A stretch of DNA of 63,060 nt from Hyphomicrobiales bacterium (GCA_004144595.1 SEEM01000018.1:1-63060); one strand, 5' to 3'. Shown: positions 1 through 9,852, counted from the first letter of the stretch. Notes: a model not told the origin generated them from the letters alone. Numbers and translations are program-made.

Positions 1-999
1 AACGCCATCCTGGTCTGCCACGCCCTGACCGGCGACCAGTACGTCGCGAGCCGCAACCCGATCACCGGCAAGGGCGGCTGGTGGACGGCGATGATCGGCC
101 CGGGCAAGCCGATCGATACCGATCGCTTCTTCGTAATCTGCGCCAATGTGATCGGCGGCTGCACCGGCACGACCGGACCGGCCTCGACCAACCCGGCAAC
201 CGGCAAGCCGTGGGGCGTGTCCTTCCCGATCGTCACCATCCGCGACATGGTGCGGGCGCAGGCCGCGCTGGTCGACTCGCTCGGCATCGACACATTGTTC
301 TGCGTCGCCGGCGGCTCGATGGGCGGCATGCAGGTACTGCAATGGGCGGCGAGCTATCCCAACCGCGTGTTCTCGGCGCTGCCGCTGGCGACAGGCGCCA
401 AGCATTCGGCCCAGAATATCGCCTTCCACGAAGTCGGCCGGCAGGCCGTGATGGCCGATCCCGAATGGCGACGCGGGCGCTATCTCGAAGAGGGCACACG
501 TCCGGCCAAGGGGCTCTCCGTCGCTCGGATGGGCGCGCATATCACCTATCTCTCGGAGCAGGCGCTGCACCGCAAGTTCGGCCGCAAATTGCAGGATCGG
601 GAGGCGCCGACCTTCTCGTTCGACGCGGATTTTCAGGTCGAAAGCTACCTCCGCCACCAGGGCTTGAGCTTCGTCGAGCGCTTCGACGCCAATTCGTATC
701 TCTACGTTACCCGCGCGATGGACTACTTCGACCTCGCCGCCGACCATGACGGCGTACTGGCGCGTGCCTTCACCGGCACCAAGACGCGTTTCTGCGTGGC
801 CTCCTTCACCTCGGACTGGCTGTTCCCGACAGCGGATTCGCGCGCGATCATCCATGCGCTGAACGCGGCCGGCGCCTCGGTCTCGTTCGTCGAGCTGGAA
901 AGCGACAAGGGCCACGACGCCTTCCTGCTGGAAGAGCCCAACCTCTTCGCCACGACGCGCGGCTTCATCGGCGCGGCGGCACGGGCGCGGGGGATTTGA
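1..999 (+). CDS. metX: Homoserine O-acetyltransferase MetX (3' part, start outside window)
   Basis: Acyl-transfer enzyme of methionine synthesis: it acylates the hydroxyl of L-homoserine from acetyl-CoA or succinyl-CoA in the cytoplasm. The frame is open from base 1 and gives 332 residues without the N-terminus. It begins in the family's conserved LVCHALTGD stretch. The alpha/beta-hydrolase nucleophile elbow GGSMGGMQ is visible (Ser at fragment residue 106). The other triad members are likely the Asp of TSDWLFP and the His of KGHDAFLLE near the C-terminus. metW follows 124 bases downstream on the same strand, the usual metX-metW pairing. Whether acetyl-CoA or succinyl-CoA is the donor cannot be decided from sequence alone. 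Confidence 0.95.
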   Translation, partial: NAILVCHALTGDQYVASRNPITGKGGWWTAMIGPGKPIDTDRFFVICANVIGGCTGTTGPASTNPATGKPWGVSFPIVTIRDMVRAQAALVDSLGIDTLFCVAGGSMGGMQVLQWAASYPNRVFSALPLATGAKHSAQNIAFHEVGRQAVMADPEWRRGRYLEEGTRPAKGLSVARMGAHITYLSEQALHRKFGRKLQDREAPTFSFDADFQVESYLRHQGLSFVERFDANSYLYVTRAMDYFDLAADHDGVLARAFTGTKTRFCVASFTSDWLFPTADSRAIIHALNAAGASVSFVELESDKGHDAFLLEEPNLFATTRGFIGAAARARGI

Positions 1000-1017
1000 T
1001 GATGTGGACACTCCGCC

Positions 1018-1109
1018 GTCATGCTCGCCCTTTTAGCGAGCATCCACGTCTTGACCACAACCTTTACCCAGCGAAGACGTGGATGGCCAGGACAAGCCCG
1101 ACCATGACG
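1018..1109. repeat. Intergenic palindromic repeat, family A, copy 1
   Basis: Two nested inverted repeats fill the metX-metW gap. The outer arms read GTCATG and CATGAC. Inside are a GCTCGC/GCGAGC stem and a CATCCACGTCTT/AAGACGTGGATG stem. The copy near 16.83 kb has the same architecture, with different bases in the first stem. An upstream in-frame GTG at 1079 lies inside this element, which argues against using it as the metW start. Confidence 0.8.
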
Positions 1110-1123
1110 AAAAGGGCTCGTCT

Positions 1124-1747
1124 GTGACCCTCCCCGATAACCAGACCAACCGCATCGACCTCAAGCTCGTCGCCGAGATGGTGCAGCCGGGAACGCGCGT
1201 GCTGGATGTCGGCTGCGGCGACGGCGCCCTGCTCGCGCTGCTGGCCGACAGCCGGCAGGTCGATGCGCGCGGAATCGAACTCTCACGTGCAGGCGTGGCC
1301 GATTGCGTCGCGCGCGGACTCTCGGTGATCCAGGGCGATGCCGATACGGACCTCGTCGATTATCCCGACGACTCGTTCGATTATGTCATCCTCTCCCAGA
1401 CGATCCAGGCGACGCGCAATCCGCGCTTCGTGCTGGAGCAGATGCTGCGCATCGGCCGACACGCCATCGTCTCCTTCCCGAATTTCGGGCATTGGCGGAT
1501 GCGCAGCCAAGTGTTCTTCCAGGGCCGGATGCCGGTGACGGATTCCCTGCCCTATGCGTGGTGGGACACGCCCAACATCCATTTCTGCACGATCCGGGAC
1601 TTCGTCACCCTGTGCGAGCAGATCGGTGCCAAGAAGGAGCGCGCGGTCGCGCTCGATGCCGCCGGCGGCAGGGTCGGCGTCAATGCACCCTGGTGGTTTT
1701 GGAACCTGTTCGGCGCGCAGGCGGTGTTTTTGTTGAAAAGGGGGTGA
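1124..1747 (+). CDS. metW: Methionine biosynthesis protein MetW
   Basis: Class I SAM-dependent methyltransferase-fold protein of about 207 residues, the usual partner of MetX in methionine synthesis. Motif I reads VLDVGCGDGALL close to the N-terminus, and the family stretches SQTIQATRNPRFVLEQMLRI and SFPNFGHWRMR follow. I chose the GTG at 1124 because the longer in-frame GTG at 1079 lies within an intergenic repeat and would add residues with no family counterpart. In the family MetW is thought to support the homoserine acylation step. Its exact biochemical role is less certain than its identity. Confidence 0.93.
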   Translation: MTLPDNQTNRIDLKLVAEMVQPGTRVLDVGCGDGALLALLADSRQVDARGIELSRAGVADCVARGLSVIQGDADTDLVDYPDDSFDYVILSQTIQATRNPRFVLEQMLRIGRHAIVSFPNFGHWRMRSQVFFQGRMPVTDSLPYAWWDTPNIHFCTIRDFVTLCEQIGAKKERAVALDAAGGRVGVNAPWWFWNLFGAQAVFLLKRG

Positions 1748-1762
1748 CGGGCGCGTCGCGCC

Positions 1763-1866
1763 CGTCATGCTCGGGCTCGACCCGAGCATCTCATGCCGGA
1801 TAAGGCTCTCGCGCCCTTCCATCCAGAGATCCTCGGGTCAGCGCTGCGCGCCGCCCGAGGATGACG
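1763..1866. repeat. Intergenic palindromic repeat, family A, copy 2
   Basis: Lies between the convergent metW and clpB ends. It starts GTCATGCTCGGG...CCCGAGCATC and ends with a CCTCGGG...CCCGAGG stem and ATGACG. It is well placed to act as a two-sided transcription barrier. There is no T tract, so this is inference from position and hairpin. Confidence 0.75.
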
Positions 1867-1882
1867 CAGTTCGAAAGCCGCG

Positions 1883-4501
1883 TCAGTTCAGTGCGACACC
1901 AACCGGCCGCTTCTCCTTCACGGCCGGAACCGAACCCAGCATCAGCGAACCCGGCCCAACGGTGATCGGCACGTCCTCGCCGTCCACGATCTCGCCTGCG
2001 AGGATCGCCTCGGCCAGCGGGTCCTGCACCGACTTCTGGATCACGCGCTTCAGCGGGCGCGCGCCATAGGCGGGGTCGTAGCCCTTGTCCGCCAGCCACT
2101 CGCGCGCCTCCTTCGAGAGCTCGAGCGTGATCTTGCGATCGGTCAGCAGCTTCGCGAGCCGAGCCATCTGGATGTCGACGATCGCGCCCATGTCCTGCCG
2201 CCTCAGGCGGTGGAACAGGATGATGTCGTCGATGCGGTTCAGGAACTCCGGCCGGAAGGCGTGGCGGACCACGCCCATCACCTCGTCGCGAACCGCATCG
2301 CTGTCCTGCCCCTCGGGCTGGTTCACCAGGAACTCCGAACCGAGATTCGAGGTCATGATGATCAGCACGTTGCGGAAATCGACGGTGCGGCCCTGGCCAT
2401 CGGTCAAGCGGCCGTCGTCGAGCACCTGCAGCAGGACGTTGAACACGTCCGGATGCGCCTTCTCGACCTCGTCGAAGAGCACGACCTGATAAGGCCGGCG
2501 CCGCACGGCCTCGGTGAGCGCTCCGCCCTCCTCGTAGCCGACATAGCCGGGAGGCGCGCCGATGAGCCGGGCGACCGAGTGCTTCTCCATGTATTCGGAC
2601 ATGTCGATGCGCACGAGCGACGTCTCGTCGTCGAACAGGAACGAGGCCAGCGCCTTGGTCAGCTCGGTCTTGCCGACGCCGGTGGGGCCGAGGAACATGA
2701 AGGAGCCGATCGGGCGGTTGGGGTCCTGCAGGCCGGCACGGGCACGACGGACCGCGGTGGATACCGCTTCCACCGCCTCGCGCTGCCCGACGACGCGGGA
2801 GGCCAGAACCTCCTCCATGCGGAGCAGCTTCTCCTTCTCGCCTTCGAGCATCCGGTCGACCGGCACGCCGGTCCAGCGGCTGACGACCTGCGCGACATGG
2901 TCCGGCGTCACGGCCTCCTCGACCATGCCGGCATCGTCGCCCTTCGCCTCGATCTCGGCGAGCTGCTTCTCCAGCCCGGGGATCTCGCCATAAGCGAGCT
3001 CGCCCGCCCGCTGGTACTCGCCCTTGCGCTGCGCCTGGGCGAGCTCGTTGCGGGCATTGTCGAGCTTGGTCTTGATCTCCGCGGCGTGGCCGAGCTTGTC
3101 CTTCTCGGCCTTCCACTTGGCCGTGATGGTGTCGGAGCGCGACTCCAGATCGGCCAGCTCGGATTCGAGCCGCTTCAGCCGCTCCTTCGAGCCTGCATCG
3201 CTCTCCTTCTTCAGCGCCTCCTGCTCGATCTTGAGACGGACGATCTCGCGGTCGATCGAATCGAGCTCCTCGGGCTTGGAGTCGACCTGCATCCGCAGCC
3301 GTGCCCCGGCCTCGTCGACGAGGTCGATCGCCTTGTCCGGCAGAAAGCGGTCGGTGATGTAGCGGTTCGACAGGGTAGCGGCCGAGACCAGCGCCGAATC
3401 CGTGATGCGGACGCGGTGATGCTGCTCGTATTTCTCCTTCAGGCCGCGCAGGATCGAGATGGTGTCCTCGACCGTCGGCTCGTCGACGAAGACGGGCTGA
3501 AACCGCCGCGCCAGAGCAGCGTCCTTCTCGACATATTTGCGGTACTCGTCGAGCGTGGTCGCGCCCACGCAGTGCAGTTCGCCACGCGCTAGAGCGGGTT
3601 TCAGCAGGTTGGATGCATCCATCGCGCCGTCGGTCTTGCCGGCACCGACGAGGGTATGCATCTCGTCGATGAACAGGATAACGCCGCCATCCGAGGACGA
3701 GACCTCGGTCAGCACTGCCTTCAGCCGCTCCTCGAACTCGCCTCGATATTTCGCGCCCGCGATGAGCGAGCCCATGTCGAGCGCGAGCAGTTCCTTGTCC
3801 TTGAGGCTCTCGGGCACGTCGCCATTGACGATGCGCAGCGCGAGGCCCTCGGCGATGGCGGTCTTGCCGACGCCGGGTTCGCCGATGAGGACAGGGTTGT
3901 TCTTGGTCCGGCGCGAGAGCACCTGGATGGTACGGCGAATTTCCTCGTCGCGGCCGATCACCGGATCGAGCTTGCCCTCGCGCGCCGCGGCGGTGAGGTC
4001 GCGGGCATATTTCTTCAGCGCGTCATAGGCCTGCTCGGCCGAAGCCGAGTCAGCGGTGCGCCCCTTGCGGATCGCCTCGATCGCCGCGTTCAGCGCCTGC
4101 GGGGTGACGCCGGCCTTGGAGAGAGCCTTGCCCGCGTCGGTATCCTTCTCGATCGCCAGCGCGAGCAGGAGCCGCTCGACCGTAACGAAGCTGTCGCCGG
4201 CCTTCTCTGCCGCCTTTTCGGCCGTGTCGAAGACGCGCGCGAGCCCCGGAGTCAGGTTGAGCCCGCCCGAGCCGCCCGAGACCTTCGGCAGCTTGGCCAA
4301 AGCCTGATCGACAGACTGCAAGGCGACGCGCGACTGGCCCCCGGCCCGGTCGATGAGACCGGCCGCCATGCCTTCGTTGTCGTCCAGCAAGGCCTTCAGA
4401 AGATGCTCGGGCGTGAACTGCTGGTTGCCCTCGCGCAAGGCGATCGTCTGCGCCGCCTGGAGGAAACCCTTCGCCCGATCCGTATATTTCTCGATGTTCA
4501 T
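1883..4501 (-). CDS. clpB: ATP-dependent disaggregase ClpB
   Basis: Hexameric AAA+ chaperone that pulls polypeptides out of aggregates together with DnaK. It is 872 residues, full length. Order: Clp N-domain (1-150), first AAA+ module with Walker A GEPGVGKT at 207-214 and Walker B LFIDEMH, a long coiled-coil middle domain (about 410-530) that marks ClpB rather than ClpA/ClpC, and a second AAA+ module with GPTGVGKT near residue 610. The ATG is preceded by GGAGACAGCTGA, a good ribosome site. A heat-shock-type promoter candidate lies about 75 bases upstream. The gene stands alone on its strand. Confidence 0.98.
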   Translation of the reverse strand: MNIEKYTDRAKGFLQAAQTIALREGNQQFTPEHLLKALLDDNEGMAAGLIDRAGGQSRVALQSVDQALAKLPKVSGGSGGLNLTPGLARVFDTAEKAAEKAGDSFVTVERLLLALAIEKDTDAGKALSKAGVTPQALNAAIEAIRKGRTADSASAEQAYDALKKYARDLTAAAREGKLDPVIGRDEEIRRTIQVLSRRTKNNPVLIGEPGVGKTAIAEGLALRIVNGDVPESLKDKELLALDMGSLIAGAKYRGEFEERLKAVLTEVSSSDGGVILFIDEMHTLVGAGKTDGAMDASNLLKPALARGELHCVGATTLDEYRKYVEKDAALARRFQPVFVDEPTVEDTISILRGLKEKYEQHHRVRITDSALVSAATLSNRYITDRFLPDKAIDLVDEAGARLRMQVDSKPEELDSIDREIVRLKIEQEALKKESDAGSKERLKRLESELADLESRSDTITAKWKAEKDKLGHAAEIKTKLDNARNELAQAQRKGEYQRAGELAYGEIPGLEKQLAEIEAKGDDAGMVEEAVTPDHVAQVVSRWTGVPVDRMLEGEKEKLLRMEEVLASRVVGQREAVEAVSTAVRRARAGLQDPNRPIGSFMFLGPTGVGKTELTKALASFLFDDETSLVRIDMSEYMEKHSVARLIGAPPGYVGYEEGGALTEAVRRRPYQVVLFDEVEKAHPDVFNVLLQVLDDGRLTDGQGRTVDFRNVLIIMTSNLGSEFLVNQPEGQDSDAVRDEVMGVVRHAFRPEFLNRIDDIILFHRLRRQDMGAIVDIQMARLAKLLTDRKITLELSKEAREWLADKGYDPAYGARPLKRVIQKSVQDPLAEAILAGEIVDGEDVPITVGPGSLMLGSVPAVKEKRPVGVALN

Positions 4502-4574
4502 TCAGCTGTCTCCGCCCGCAGGCCGCGCCCCGAAGCGACGTGAACCTGCTGCCTTTCGTCAGGATGGGGCGCCG

Positions 4575-4600
4575 CGATGGGCCGCCCCTCGCCCTCCAAG
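4575..4600 (-). promoter_or_regulatory. Candidate RpoH (sigma-32) promoter of clpB
   Basis: Reading on the minus strand, CTTGGA is followed after 13 bases by CCCATC, resembling the heat-shock pattern CTTGAA - N13 - CCCAT. It sits about 75 bases before the clpB start. ClpB is a classic RpoH target. The match is imperfect, so this is a candidate only. Confidence 0.35.
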
Positions 4601-4675
4601 ATAGTGTGACATTGGCGCAACGGAAGAGGCTCGGCCGAGAATTGACCTGGCGCAAGCGGCAAGCACAGATCGGGC

Positions 4676-4990
4676 ATGGCCGGGACCAAGCGACAGCAGG
4701 CGATTCGTCGAGCGTTGAGGGCGCAGGCGCCCGGCATCCCGCTCTCCGACGCCGAGGCCGTGGTGACGCTGGCGGAACGACGCCACATGAAGGACCTGCC
4801 GCCATCGACCGCGCTCTGGCTCGCGCTGGGCAGCCATGTCCGCCACGTCCATACCGATTACGAGCGCCTGCTGGGCGAGGGCTACGACCGCGACGCCGCC
4901 CGCTTCTTCGTGGCCGAGGAGACCGATGCGGTGCTCGCCGGCTGGGGTTGCCAGCGCTCCGTCAGCGACGGCGAAGATGCCGAGGATTGA
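4676..4990 (+). CDS. DUF2293 domain-containing protein
   Basis: Small protein of 104 residues. The middle carries the hallmark of DUF2293: LPPSTALWLALGSHVRHVHT, then DYERLLGEGYDRDAARFF and VLAGWGC. It has no signal peptide or membrane segment and is rich in Arg and His in the first half. It is divergent from clpB with about 170 bases between starts. The function of the family is not known. Identification rests on recalled family motifs, not a search. Confidence 0.82.
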   Translation: MAGTKRQQAIRRALRAQAPGIPLSDAEAVVTLAERRHMKDLPPSTALWLALGSHVRHVHTDYERLLGEGYDRDAARFFVAEETDAVLAGWGCQRSVSDGEDAED

Positions 4991-5078
4991 TCGAAATGGA
5001 GACAGATTTTGATCTGTCAGAAAGCTGGGAGGCAGATATGGTCCCGATCAACCCGAATACCCTGTTTCCTCAGCCCAG

Positions 5079-5142
5079 ATCCTGAGGAGCGGCTGAAAGC
5101 GGCATCCTACCAGCCGCGAGCCTTTCGCTTGCTCCTCAGGAT
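5079..5142. repeat. Intergenic inverted repeat, family C
   Basis: Perfect 12-base arms ATCCTGAGGAGC (5079-5090) and GCTCCTCAGGAT (5131-5142) flank about 40 bases containing a smaller GGCTG/CAGCC pairing. It lies in the 196-base gap between the DUF2293 gene and the MOSC gene. This kind of element is commonly dispersed in Rhizobiales genomes. Only one copy is present here. Confidence 0.7.
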
Positions 5143-5186
5143 GAGAGCTGTGGTATCTGACCACATTCCAACCGCCGGACACGCCC

Positions 5187-5972
5187 ATGCGCATCGAAAC
5201 GCTCTACCGCTATCCCGTGAAGGGGCTCTCTCCGGAACGATCGAAGCGCGCCGCGCTTTCGGCCGGCGGCTATTTCCCCGGCGACCGCCTGTTCGCGATC
5301 GAGAACGGCCCCTCGGGCTTCGATGCCTCCGACCCCGTGCACCAGCCCAAGATCAAGTACCTGATGCTGATGCGCAACGAGTCGCTGGCCCGCCTCAGGA
5401 CCCGTTACGACGATGCCAGCGGCGATCTCGTCATCCACGAGGGCGGTCAGGAGGTGCTGCGCGCCGCGACCGGCAATGACGAAGGCCATGCTGCGATCGC
5501 GCGCTTCTTCAACGGCTTCATGCCCCAGGAATTGCGCGGCGAGCCGAAGCTGCTGACGGCGCCCTCGACCTATCGCTTCACCGATTCGCGATCGGGCTTC
5601 GTCTCGATCATCAACCTCGCCAGCGTCGCGGACCTGGAGCAGCGCCTCGGGCAACCGGTCGACCCGCTGCGCTTCCGCGGCAACCTGATGGTCAGCGGTC
5701 TCGCCCCTTGGGCCGAGAACGACCTGGTCGACCGCGAGCTTTCCGGGCCCGGCGGCCTGCGCCTGCAGGTCATCAAGCGGATCGAACGCTGCGCGGCGAC
5801 CAATGTCGACCCCGATACCGGCGCGCGCGACATGCAGATACCGAAGGCGCTGATGAAGAATTACGGTCATGTCGATTGCGGCATCTATTGCCGCGTCCTC
5901 GCTGATGGCGCGCTCGGCGAAGGCGATGGGCTGGCTGTGGTAGACACACCGGCCGAACTCGGCATCGCCTGA
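5187..5972 (+). CDS. MOSC domain-containing protein
   Basis: 261 residues, cytoplasmic. The N-terminal half is the beta-barrel MOSC_N type (IETLYRYPVKGLSPE). The second half is a MOSC domain like the C-terminal part of molybdenum cofactor sulfurase, with a conserved Cys at 202 in RCAATNVDPDTG that is expected to carry or sense sulfur. It is related to YcbX/YiiM and mARC proteins, which act on molybdenum-cofactor-linked reductions of N-hydroxylated compounds. The substrate cannot be told from the sequence. Stand-alone gene, convergent with the DUF4167 gene, with a strong shared terminator between them. Confidence 0.88.
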   Translation: MRIETLYRYPVKGLSPERSKRAALSAGGYFPGDRLFAIENGPSGFDASDPVHQPKIKYLMLMRNESLARLRTRYDDASGDLVIHEGGQEVLRAATGNDEGHAAIARFFNGFMPQELRGEPKLLTAPSTYRFTDSRSGFVSIINLASVADLEQRLGQPVDPLRFRGNLMVSGLAPWAENDLVDRELSGPGGLRLQVIKRIERCAATNVDPDTGARDMQIPKALMKNYGHVDCGIYCRVLADGALGEGDGLAVVDTPAELGIA

Positions 5973-5990
5973 TCACCGTCGAGCAAAGAA

Positions 5991-6014
5991 AAAGGGCCCG
6001 AAAGGGCCCTTCTT
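5991..6014. terminator. Bidirectional Rho-independent terminator
   Basis: Perfect stem AAGGGCCC (5992-5999) / GGGCCCTT (6004-6011) closed by a GAAA tetraloop. It has A residues before and TTCTT after, so it works as a terminator read from either strand. It separates the convergent MOSC gene and DUF4167 gene. Confidence 0.9.
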
Positions 6015-6041
6015 CATATCCAAACGTTGACCAGGAACGGC

Positions 6042-7100
6042 TTATTCGGCCGAACCATCCGTCTCCGAACCCAGCGCGTCCATGACTTCGCGCGGCGAGC
6101 GGCGGCGACGCGTGCGCTTGGGCGCCGCTTCATCCGTAGCCGGCTCGGCCGAGGTGGCCGCCGGCTCGGCCGCCGGGGGCTCGACCGGCTCCGACGCGGG
6201 GATGCGCACAGGATTGGTCAGGAAAGACGGCAGCGCGGCGGCGACATCATCACCCGCATCGGCCTCGACTTCGCGCTCGCGGCGGGGACGACGCTCGCGT
6301 TGCGGACGCTCGCTCCGCTCGGGACGCTCGACCCGCTCGGGACGTTCGAAACGGCGCTGTTCGCCCTGAGCCTGCTCGGGAGCAGGCTCAACCGCACCGC
6401 CCTCGCTGACCGGGATGTCGGAACGCGGCGCATCGGGGCGCGGCGCATAACCGCCGGGAGCACCCTGGCCGCCTTCGGCATTGCGGTCGAACCGGCGCTC
6501 GCCACGATCCTGGCGATCGAAACGGCGTGGCTCGTTGCTGGTGTTGCCGTTGCGGTCATTGTTGAAACGCTCGCGGCGATTCGGGCGGTCGAAGCGCTGG
6601 CCCCCCTGCTGGCCTTCGCCGCCCTCGCCCTGCCCCTGGCCCTGGCCCTGAGCGCCGCCATGGCCGTTATAGCCGTTGGGGTTGCCATAGCCGTTGGAGC
6701 GCGTGTCCGGCTGCGGGCCGGACCCAGGCTGGAAGGACTGGCCGTCCTCGTCGCCCTCTTCCTCACCGTCGTCAGCGTCTTCGACGAAGGCGCGGTTCGG
6801 CGGGAAGGAATGACCGAATTGCTGAGCCATCTGCTCCTGTCCCGCGAGCAGGATGCGATAGTAATGCTCGGCGAACTGGAAATAGCTCTCGGCAGCAACG
6901 GTATCGCCCGAAGACTGGGCATCACGCGCGAGCTGCAAATACTTCTCCGCGACATGCTGCGCCGTGCCGCGAACCTTTACGTCCGGTCCGTTTGATTCGT
7001 AGCTACGCTGCAACGGATTGGGAGATTTGCGATTACCGTTATTGTTGCCGCCGCCGCTATTATTGCGGCCGCGCATACGCCGGTTCTGACCTGGTCTCAT
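6042..7100 (-). CDS. DUF4167 domain-containing protein
   Basis: 352 residues. Residues 1-100 carry the conserved DUF4167 region: a Gly/Asn/Arg-rich start (RMRGRNN...), then the helix-rich block SPNPLQRSYESNGPDVKVRG and YLQLARDAQSSGDTVAAESY. The rest is a long low-complexity tail rich in Arg, Gln, Gly and Glu, with many GERRF/RPERVERPER type repeats, ending in a basic stretch PKRTRRRRSPREV. The basic, disordered composition suggests RNA or ribosome association, but that is inference. It lies next to prmC/prfA, a neighbourhood common in Rhizobiales. The function is undescribed as far as I know. Confidence 0.9.
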   Translation of the reverse strand: MRPGQNRRMRGRNNSGGGNNNGNRKSPNPLQRSYESNGPDVKVRGTAQHVAEKYLQLARDAQSSGDTVAAESYFQFAEHYYRILLAGQEQMAQQFGHSFPPNRAFVEDADDGEEEGDEDGQSFQPGSGPQPDTRSNGYGNPNGYNGHGGAQGQGQGQGEGGEGQQGGQRFDRPNRRERFNNDRNGNTSNEPRRFDRQDRGERRFDRNAEGGQGAPGGYAPRPDAPRSDIPVSEGGAVEPAPEQAQGEQRRFERPERVERPERSERPQRERRPRREREVEADAGDDVAAALPSFLTNPVRIPASEPVEPPAAEPAATSAEPATDEAAPKRTRRRRSPREVMDALGSETDGSAE

Positions 7101-7482
7101 TCGCGTCTGTCTCGCGCTTCCGTGTTCAAAGCAACCGTGGTGCCGTCATGCGCGTTGCGAAGCACAGCGGGTTGCGACGCTGTGTCGGACGAAAGTGACC
7201 TGAAGGGGCGATACGCCGTTCCTGGTCTTCACGCGCTCTTTTCCAAAAAAGGGGCCTTCAACCCCATGAGCCGATCGGCGCCACGCGCCTTCGGGGCTCC
7301 ATCCGGCTTGTCAGTTGCATCGCCGCGGGAACACGCCCGAAAACAATGCCGAACTCGAGCAAATCCTGTAAGATCGGGAACTGCCCAGAGGCTCGGCTCT
7401 GACGCCACCAGCTTCGGCTGGATGCTGCATAGCCGCTTTTGGCTGCTTCTCCAAGCGAAATCGACCAAAAGCCTGTGGACTC
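7101..7482. other. Intergenic region between prmC and the DUF4167 gene, no gene seen
   Basis: 382 bases without a credible gene. Short open frames occur on both strands but lack family character and good ribosome sites. It presumably carries the DUF4167 promoter. Small hairpins are visible (for example CCAGC-CGAA-GCTGG near 7411, read on the minus strand) but no clear terminator. Confidence 0.6.
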
Positions 7483-8322
7483 TCAAGCGAGCGTGAAGAC
7501 CAACGCGCGCTCATGTCCTCCAAGATCGTTGCGGCTGCCGCGGAATTCGAATCCTCCCGACCGCATCAGCGCGACGACATCCGGCCCCTGCCCCGCCCCG
7601 ATCTCGAGGACGATCACGCCGCCCGGCGCCAGCAGAGGCTGCAAGGTGGCGGAAAAAAGCCGGTAGGGTCCGAGCCCGTCCGCGCCGCCGTCCAGCGCCA
7701 GCACGGGATCGTGCTCGCGCACCTCGACAGACAGCGTCGCGATCTCCGGCGTCGGGATATAGGGCGGGTTCGAAACGATGAGGTCGAAACGCCCATCGAG
7801 CCCCTCGGTCCAGTTGCCCTGCCGGAATGTCGCACGGCCATCCACGCCATTGAGAGCGGCATTGCCGGCAGCCGTGCGGCAGGCTTCCTCGGACAGGTCG
7901 ACGCCGAGGCCGTGCGCTTGCTTCAGTTCGCAGAGCAGCGCGATCAGCAGGCAGCCGGTGCCGGTACCAAGGTCGAGCAGCGCAAGGTCTTCCTCGCGGC
8001 GGCTGGCCAACTGGGCAAGAGCCGCTTCGACGATCGTCTCGCTGTCGGGTCGCGGCTCCAGCGTCGCCGGTGACAGGCGGAAGCGAAGCCCCCAGAATTC
8101 GCGCTCTCCTAGGATCCTCCAGACCGGCTCTCCGGCGATACGGCGCGCCGAGACATCGTCGAGCCGCGCAAGCGCCTCGGCTGTCAGGATCATGCTGGGA
8201 TCGAGATGCTCCGCGCCAACGGTGCCTTCGACTAGCAGCCGCGCATCGAGGCCCGGGCTGGCCGAGCCGGCGCGCAGGAACCTTTGCGCAAGAAGACGCC
8301 GCACCTCCCTGACGGTCGGCAC
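7483..8322 (-). CDS. prmC: Peptide chain release factor N5-glutamine methyltransferase PrmC
   Basis: Methylates the Gln of the GGQ motif in release factors RF1 and RF2 using SAM, which raises termination efficiency. 279 residues. The N-terminal helical recognition domain spans about 1-85. SAM motif LDLGTGTGCLLIAL and the catalytic NPPY in IVSNPPYIPTPE are present, as expected for the HemK family. I chose the GTG at 8322 (VPTVREVRRLL...), preceded by AGAGGGGAG. The frame stays open upstream, but those residues overlap another gene and have no family match. Its substrate, RF1, is encoded just upstream. Confidence 0.94.
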   Translation of the reverse strand: MPTVREVRRLLAQRFLRAGSASPGLDARLLVEGTVGAEHLDPSMILTAEALARLDDVSARRIAGEPVWRILGEREFWGLRFRLSPATLEPRPDSETIVEAALAQLASRREEDLALLDLGTGTGCLLIALLCELKQAHGLGVDLSEEACRTAAGNAALNGVDGRATFRQGNWTEGLDGRFDLIVSNPPYIPTPEIATLSVEVREHDPVLALDGGADGLGPYRLFSATLQPLLAPGGVIVLEIGAGQGPDVVALMRSGGFEFRGSRNDLGGHERALVFTLA

Positions 8323-8387
8323 GGCGCACTCCCCTCTTAGATTCCCGGTGGAGCCCGCTAAGGGCTCCACATCTTCCCGAACAGGCT

Positions 8388-8636
8388 CTAGTTGCCGTTC
8401 ATCTTCAAATCCATGCAGGTCCGCATCTTCTTGTTGATTGCGGACTTGCTTTCGCGGGAGCGACCCATCTCCATGCGGCACGCCTTGCGCGCCTGCGACT
8501 GCGTCATGGCACCCTGCAGCGCGGCCGGCTGGCCGGACGTCATCTTGCGGAAGGTGCGCTCCTGAGCCTGCGAAACGCCGGTCATCGCCAGCGCCATCAG
8601 CCCGGTCACCGCTATCGTCGAAAACATCTTGATCAT
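8388..8636 (-). CDS. Small secreted protein of unknown function
   Basis: 82 residues, starting at the ATG at 8636 with a G-rich ribosome site (AAGGGGGGACCCTCTC). Residues 1-24 form a clear signal peptide (IKMFSTIAVTGLMALAMTG, then VSQA cleavage). The mature part is short, basic and has two Cys, in QARKACRMEMGR and KKMRTCMDLKMN, which could form one disulfide. The spacing is loosely like PsiF-type repeats, but the match is too weak to name. It sits between prfA and prmC, genes that are usually directly adjacent. Confidence 0.78.
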   Translation of the reverse strand: MIKMFSTIAVTGLMALAMTGVSQAQERTFRKMTSGQPAALQGAMTQSQARKACRMEMGRSRESKSAINKKMRTCMDLKMNGN

Positions 8637-8710
8637 GAGAGGGTCCCCCCTTGGATTGCGTCGATGCTTGATCAACGCGGGAAGGGGATTTTGGTTTCAT
8701 CGCATGTGCC

Positions 8711-9796
8711 TCACGCCATGCCTTCTGCCGCCAGCAGCTTCGCCTGCTGCTCGGCAGTGAGCGCATCGATGATCTCGTCGAGGACGAGCCCCTGCATCAT
8801 CTCGTCGAGCTTGTAGAGCGTCAGGTTGATACGATGGTCGGTGACGCGCCCCTGCGGGAAATTATAGGTGCGAATCCGCTCCGAGCGATCGCCCGAACCG
8901 ACCTGAGAGCGCCGGTCCGCCGAGCGCTCGGCATCGATGCGCAGGCGCTCCAGGTCGAAGAGTTTGGCGCGCAGCAATTCATAGGCACGCGCCTTGTTCT
9001 TGTGCTGGGAGCGCTCGTCCTGAACCAGCACGACCGTGTTGGTCGGGATATGGGTGAGGCGCACCGCCGATTCCGTCTTGTTGACGTGCTGGCCGCCGGC
9101 GCCGCCGGAGCGCAGGGTGTCGGTGCGGATATCGGCCTCGTTGAGGGTAACGTCGACATCGGTCGCGAGTGGCAACGTCGCCACCGTCGCCGCGGAGGTA
9201 TGGATGCGCCCGCTCGCTTCGGTATCCGGCACACGCTGCACGCGATGGACACCGGATTCGTATTTCAACCGGGCATAGACGCCGCGCCCGTTGATCTCGG
9301 CGACGAGTTCCTTGTACCCGCCCATCGTTCCCTCGCTCTCGGAGAGGACATCGATGCTCCAGCCCTTCTGGGCGGCGTGGCGCTGGTACATGCGCCAGAG
9401 GTCACCTGCAAAGAGCGAGGCCTCGTCGCCGCCGGTGCCCGCCCTGATTTCGAGAATGACGCCGCGCTCGTCGGCGGCATCCTTCGGCAGCAGGGCGACG
9501 AGGATTTCGCGCGCTCGGGCCTCGATCTCGGCGCGGGCCGCGTCGCGCTCCTCATAGGCGAGGTCGCGGAACTCTGCATCGGTTGCGGGATCGGCGATGA
9601 GCGCCTCGGCCTCCTCCAGCGAGGCCTGCGCCCGCCGCCAGGACCCGATCGCGGCGACAACGGGATCGAGCTCCGCCAGTTCCTTCGCCAACTCGACGGT
9701 GCGCGTCGCCTCGGTCGCATGGTTGATCTCGTCGGTCGCCGCGGCATGGCGCGCCACGATGACGTCGAGACGATCCTGGGGGAGCTGGAGAGACAT
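8711..9796 (-). CDS. prfA: Peptide chain release factor 1
   Basis: Reads UAA and UAG stop codons in the ribosomal A site and triggers peptide release. 361 residues, normal length. The peptidyl-hydrolysis motif GGQ is at 234-236 within [11 protein letters not shown]. The stop-codon recognition tripeptide is at 190-192 and reads PDT, a P-x-T form as in the RF1 PAT type, not the SPF type of RF2. The N-terminal coiled-coil domain spans about 1-100. It lies 56 bases downstream of ptsP in the same direction. Its methyltransferase gene, prmC, lies a little further on. Confidence 0.97.
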   Translation of the reverse strand: MSLQLPQDRLDVIVARHAAATDEINHATEATRTVELAKELAELDPVVAAIGSWRRAQASLEEAEALIADPATDAEFRDLAYEERDAARAEIEARAREILVALLPKDAADERGVILEIRAGTGGDEASLFAGDLWRMYQRHAAQKGWSIDVLSESEGTMGGYKELVAEINGRGVYARLKYESGVHRVQRVPDTEASGRIHTSAATVATLPLATDVDVTLNEADIRTDTLRSGGAGGQHVNKTESAVRLTHIPTNTVVLVQDERSQHKNKARAYELLRAKLFDLERLRIDAERSADRRSQVGSGDRSERIRTYNFPQGRVTDHRINLTLYKLDEMMQGLVLDEIIDALTAEQQAKLLAAEGMA

Positions 9797-9852
9797 TCAA
9801 TGAACTCGGAGAACGAAGGGGAAAAGCGGCGGCGACGGCGCAGGCAGCGTCG

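Noticed and set aside
1079..1123. Upstream GTG start for metW
   Set aside because: It lies inside a palindromic intergenic repeat and adds residues not seen in MetW proteins.
2210..3592. Plus-strand open frame of 460 codons opposite clpB
   Set aside because: Shadow frame; both AAA+ modules are intact on the minus strand.
7229..7486. 85-codon minus-strand frame downstream of prmC
   Set aside because: No ribosome site, no recognisable character, overlaps the prmC stop. Treated as intergenic.
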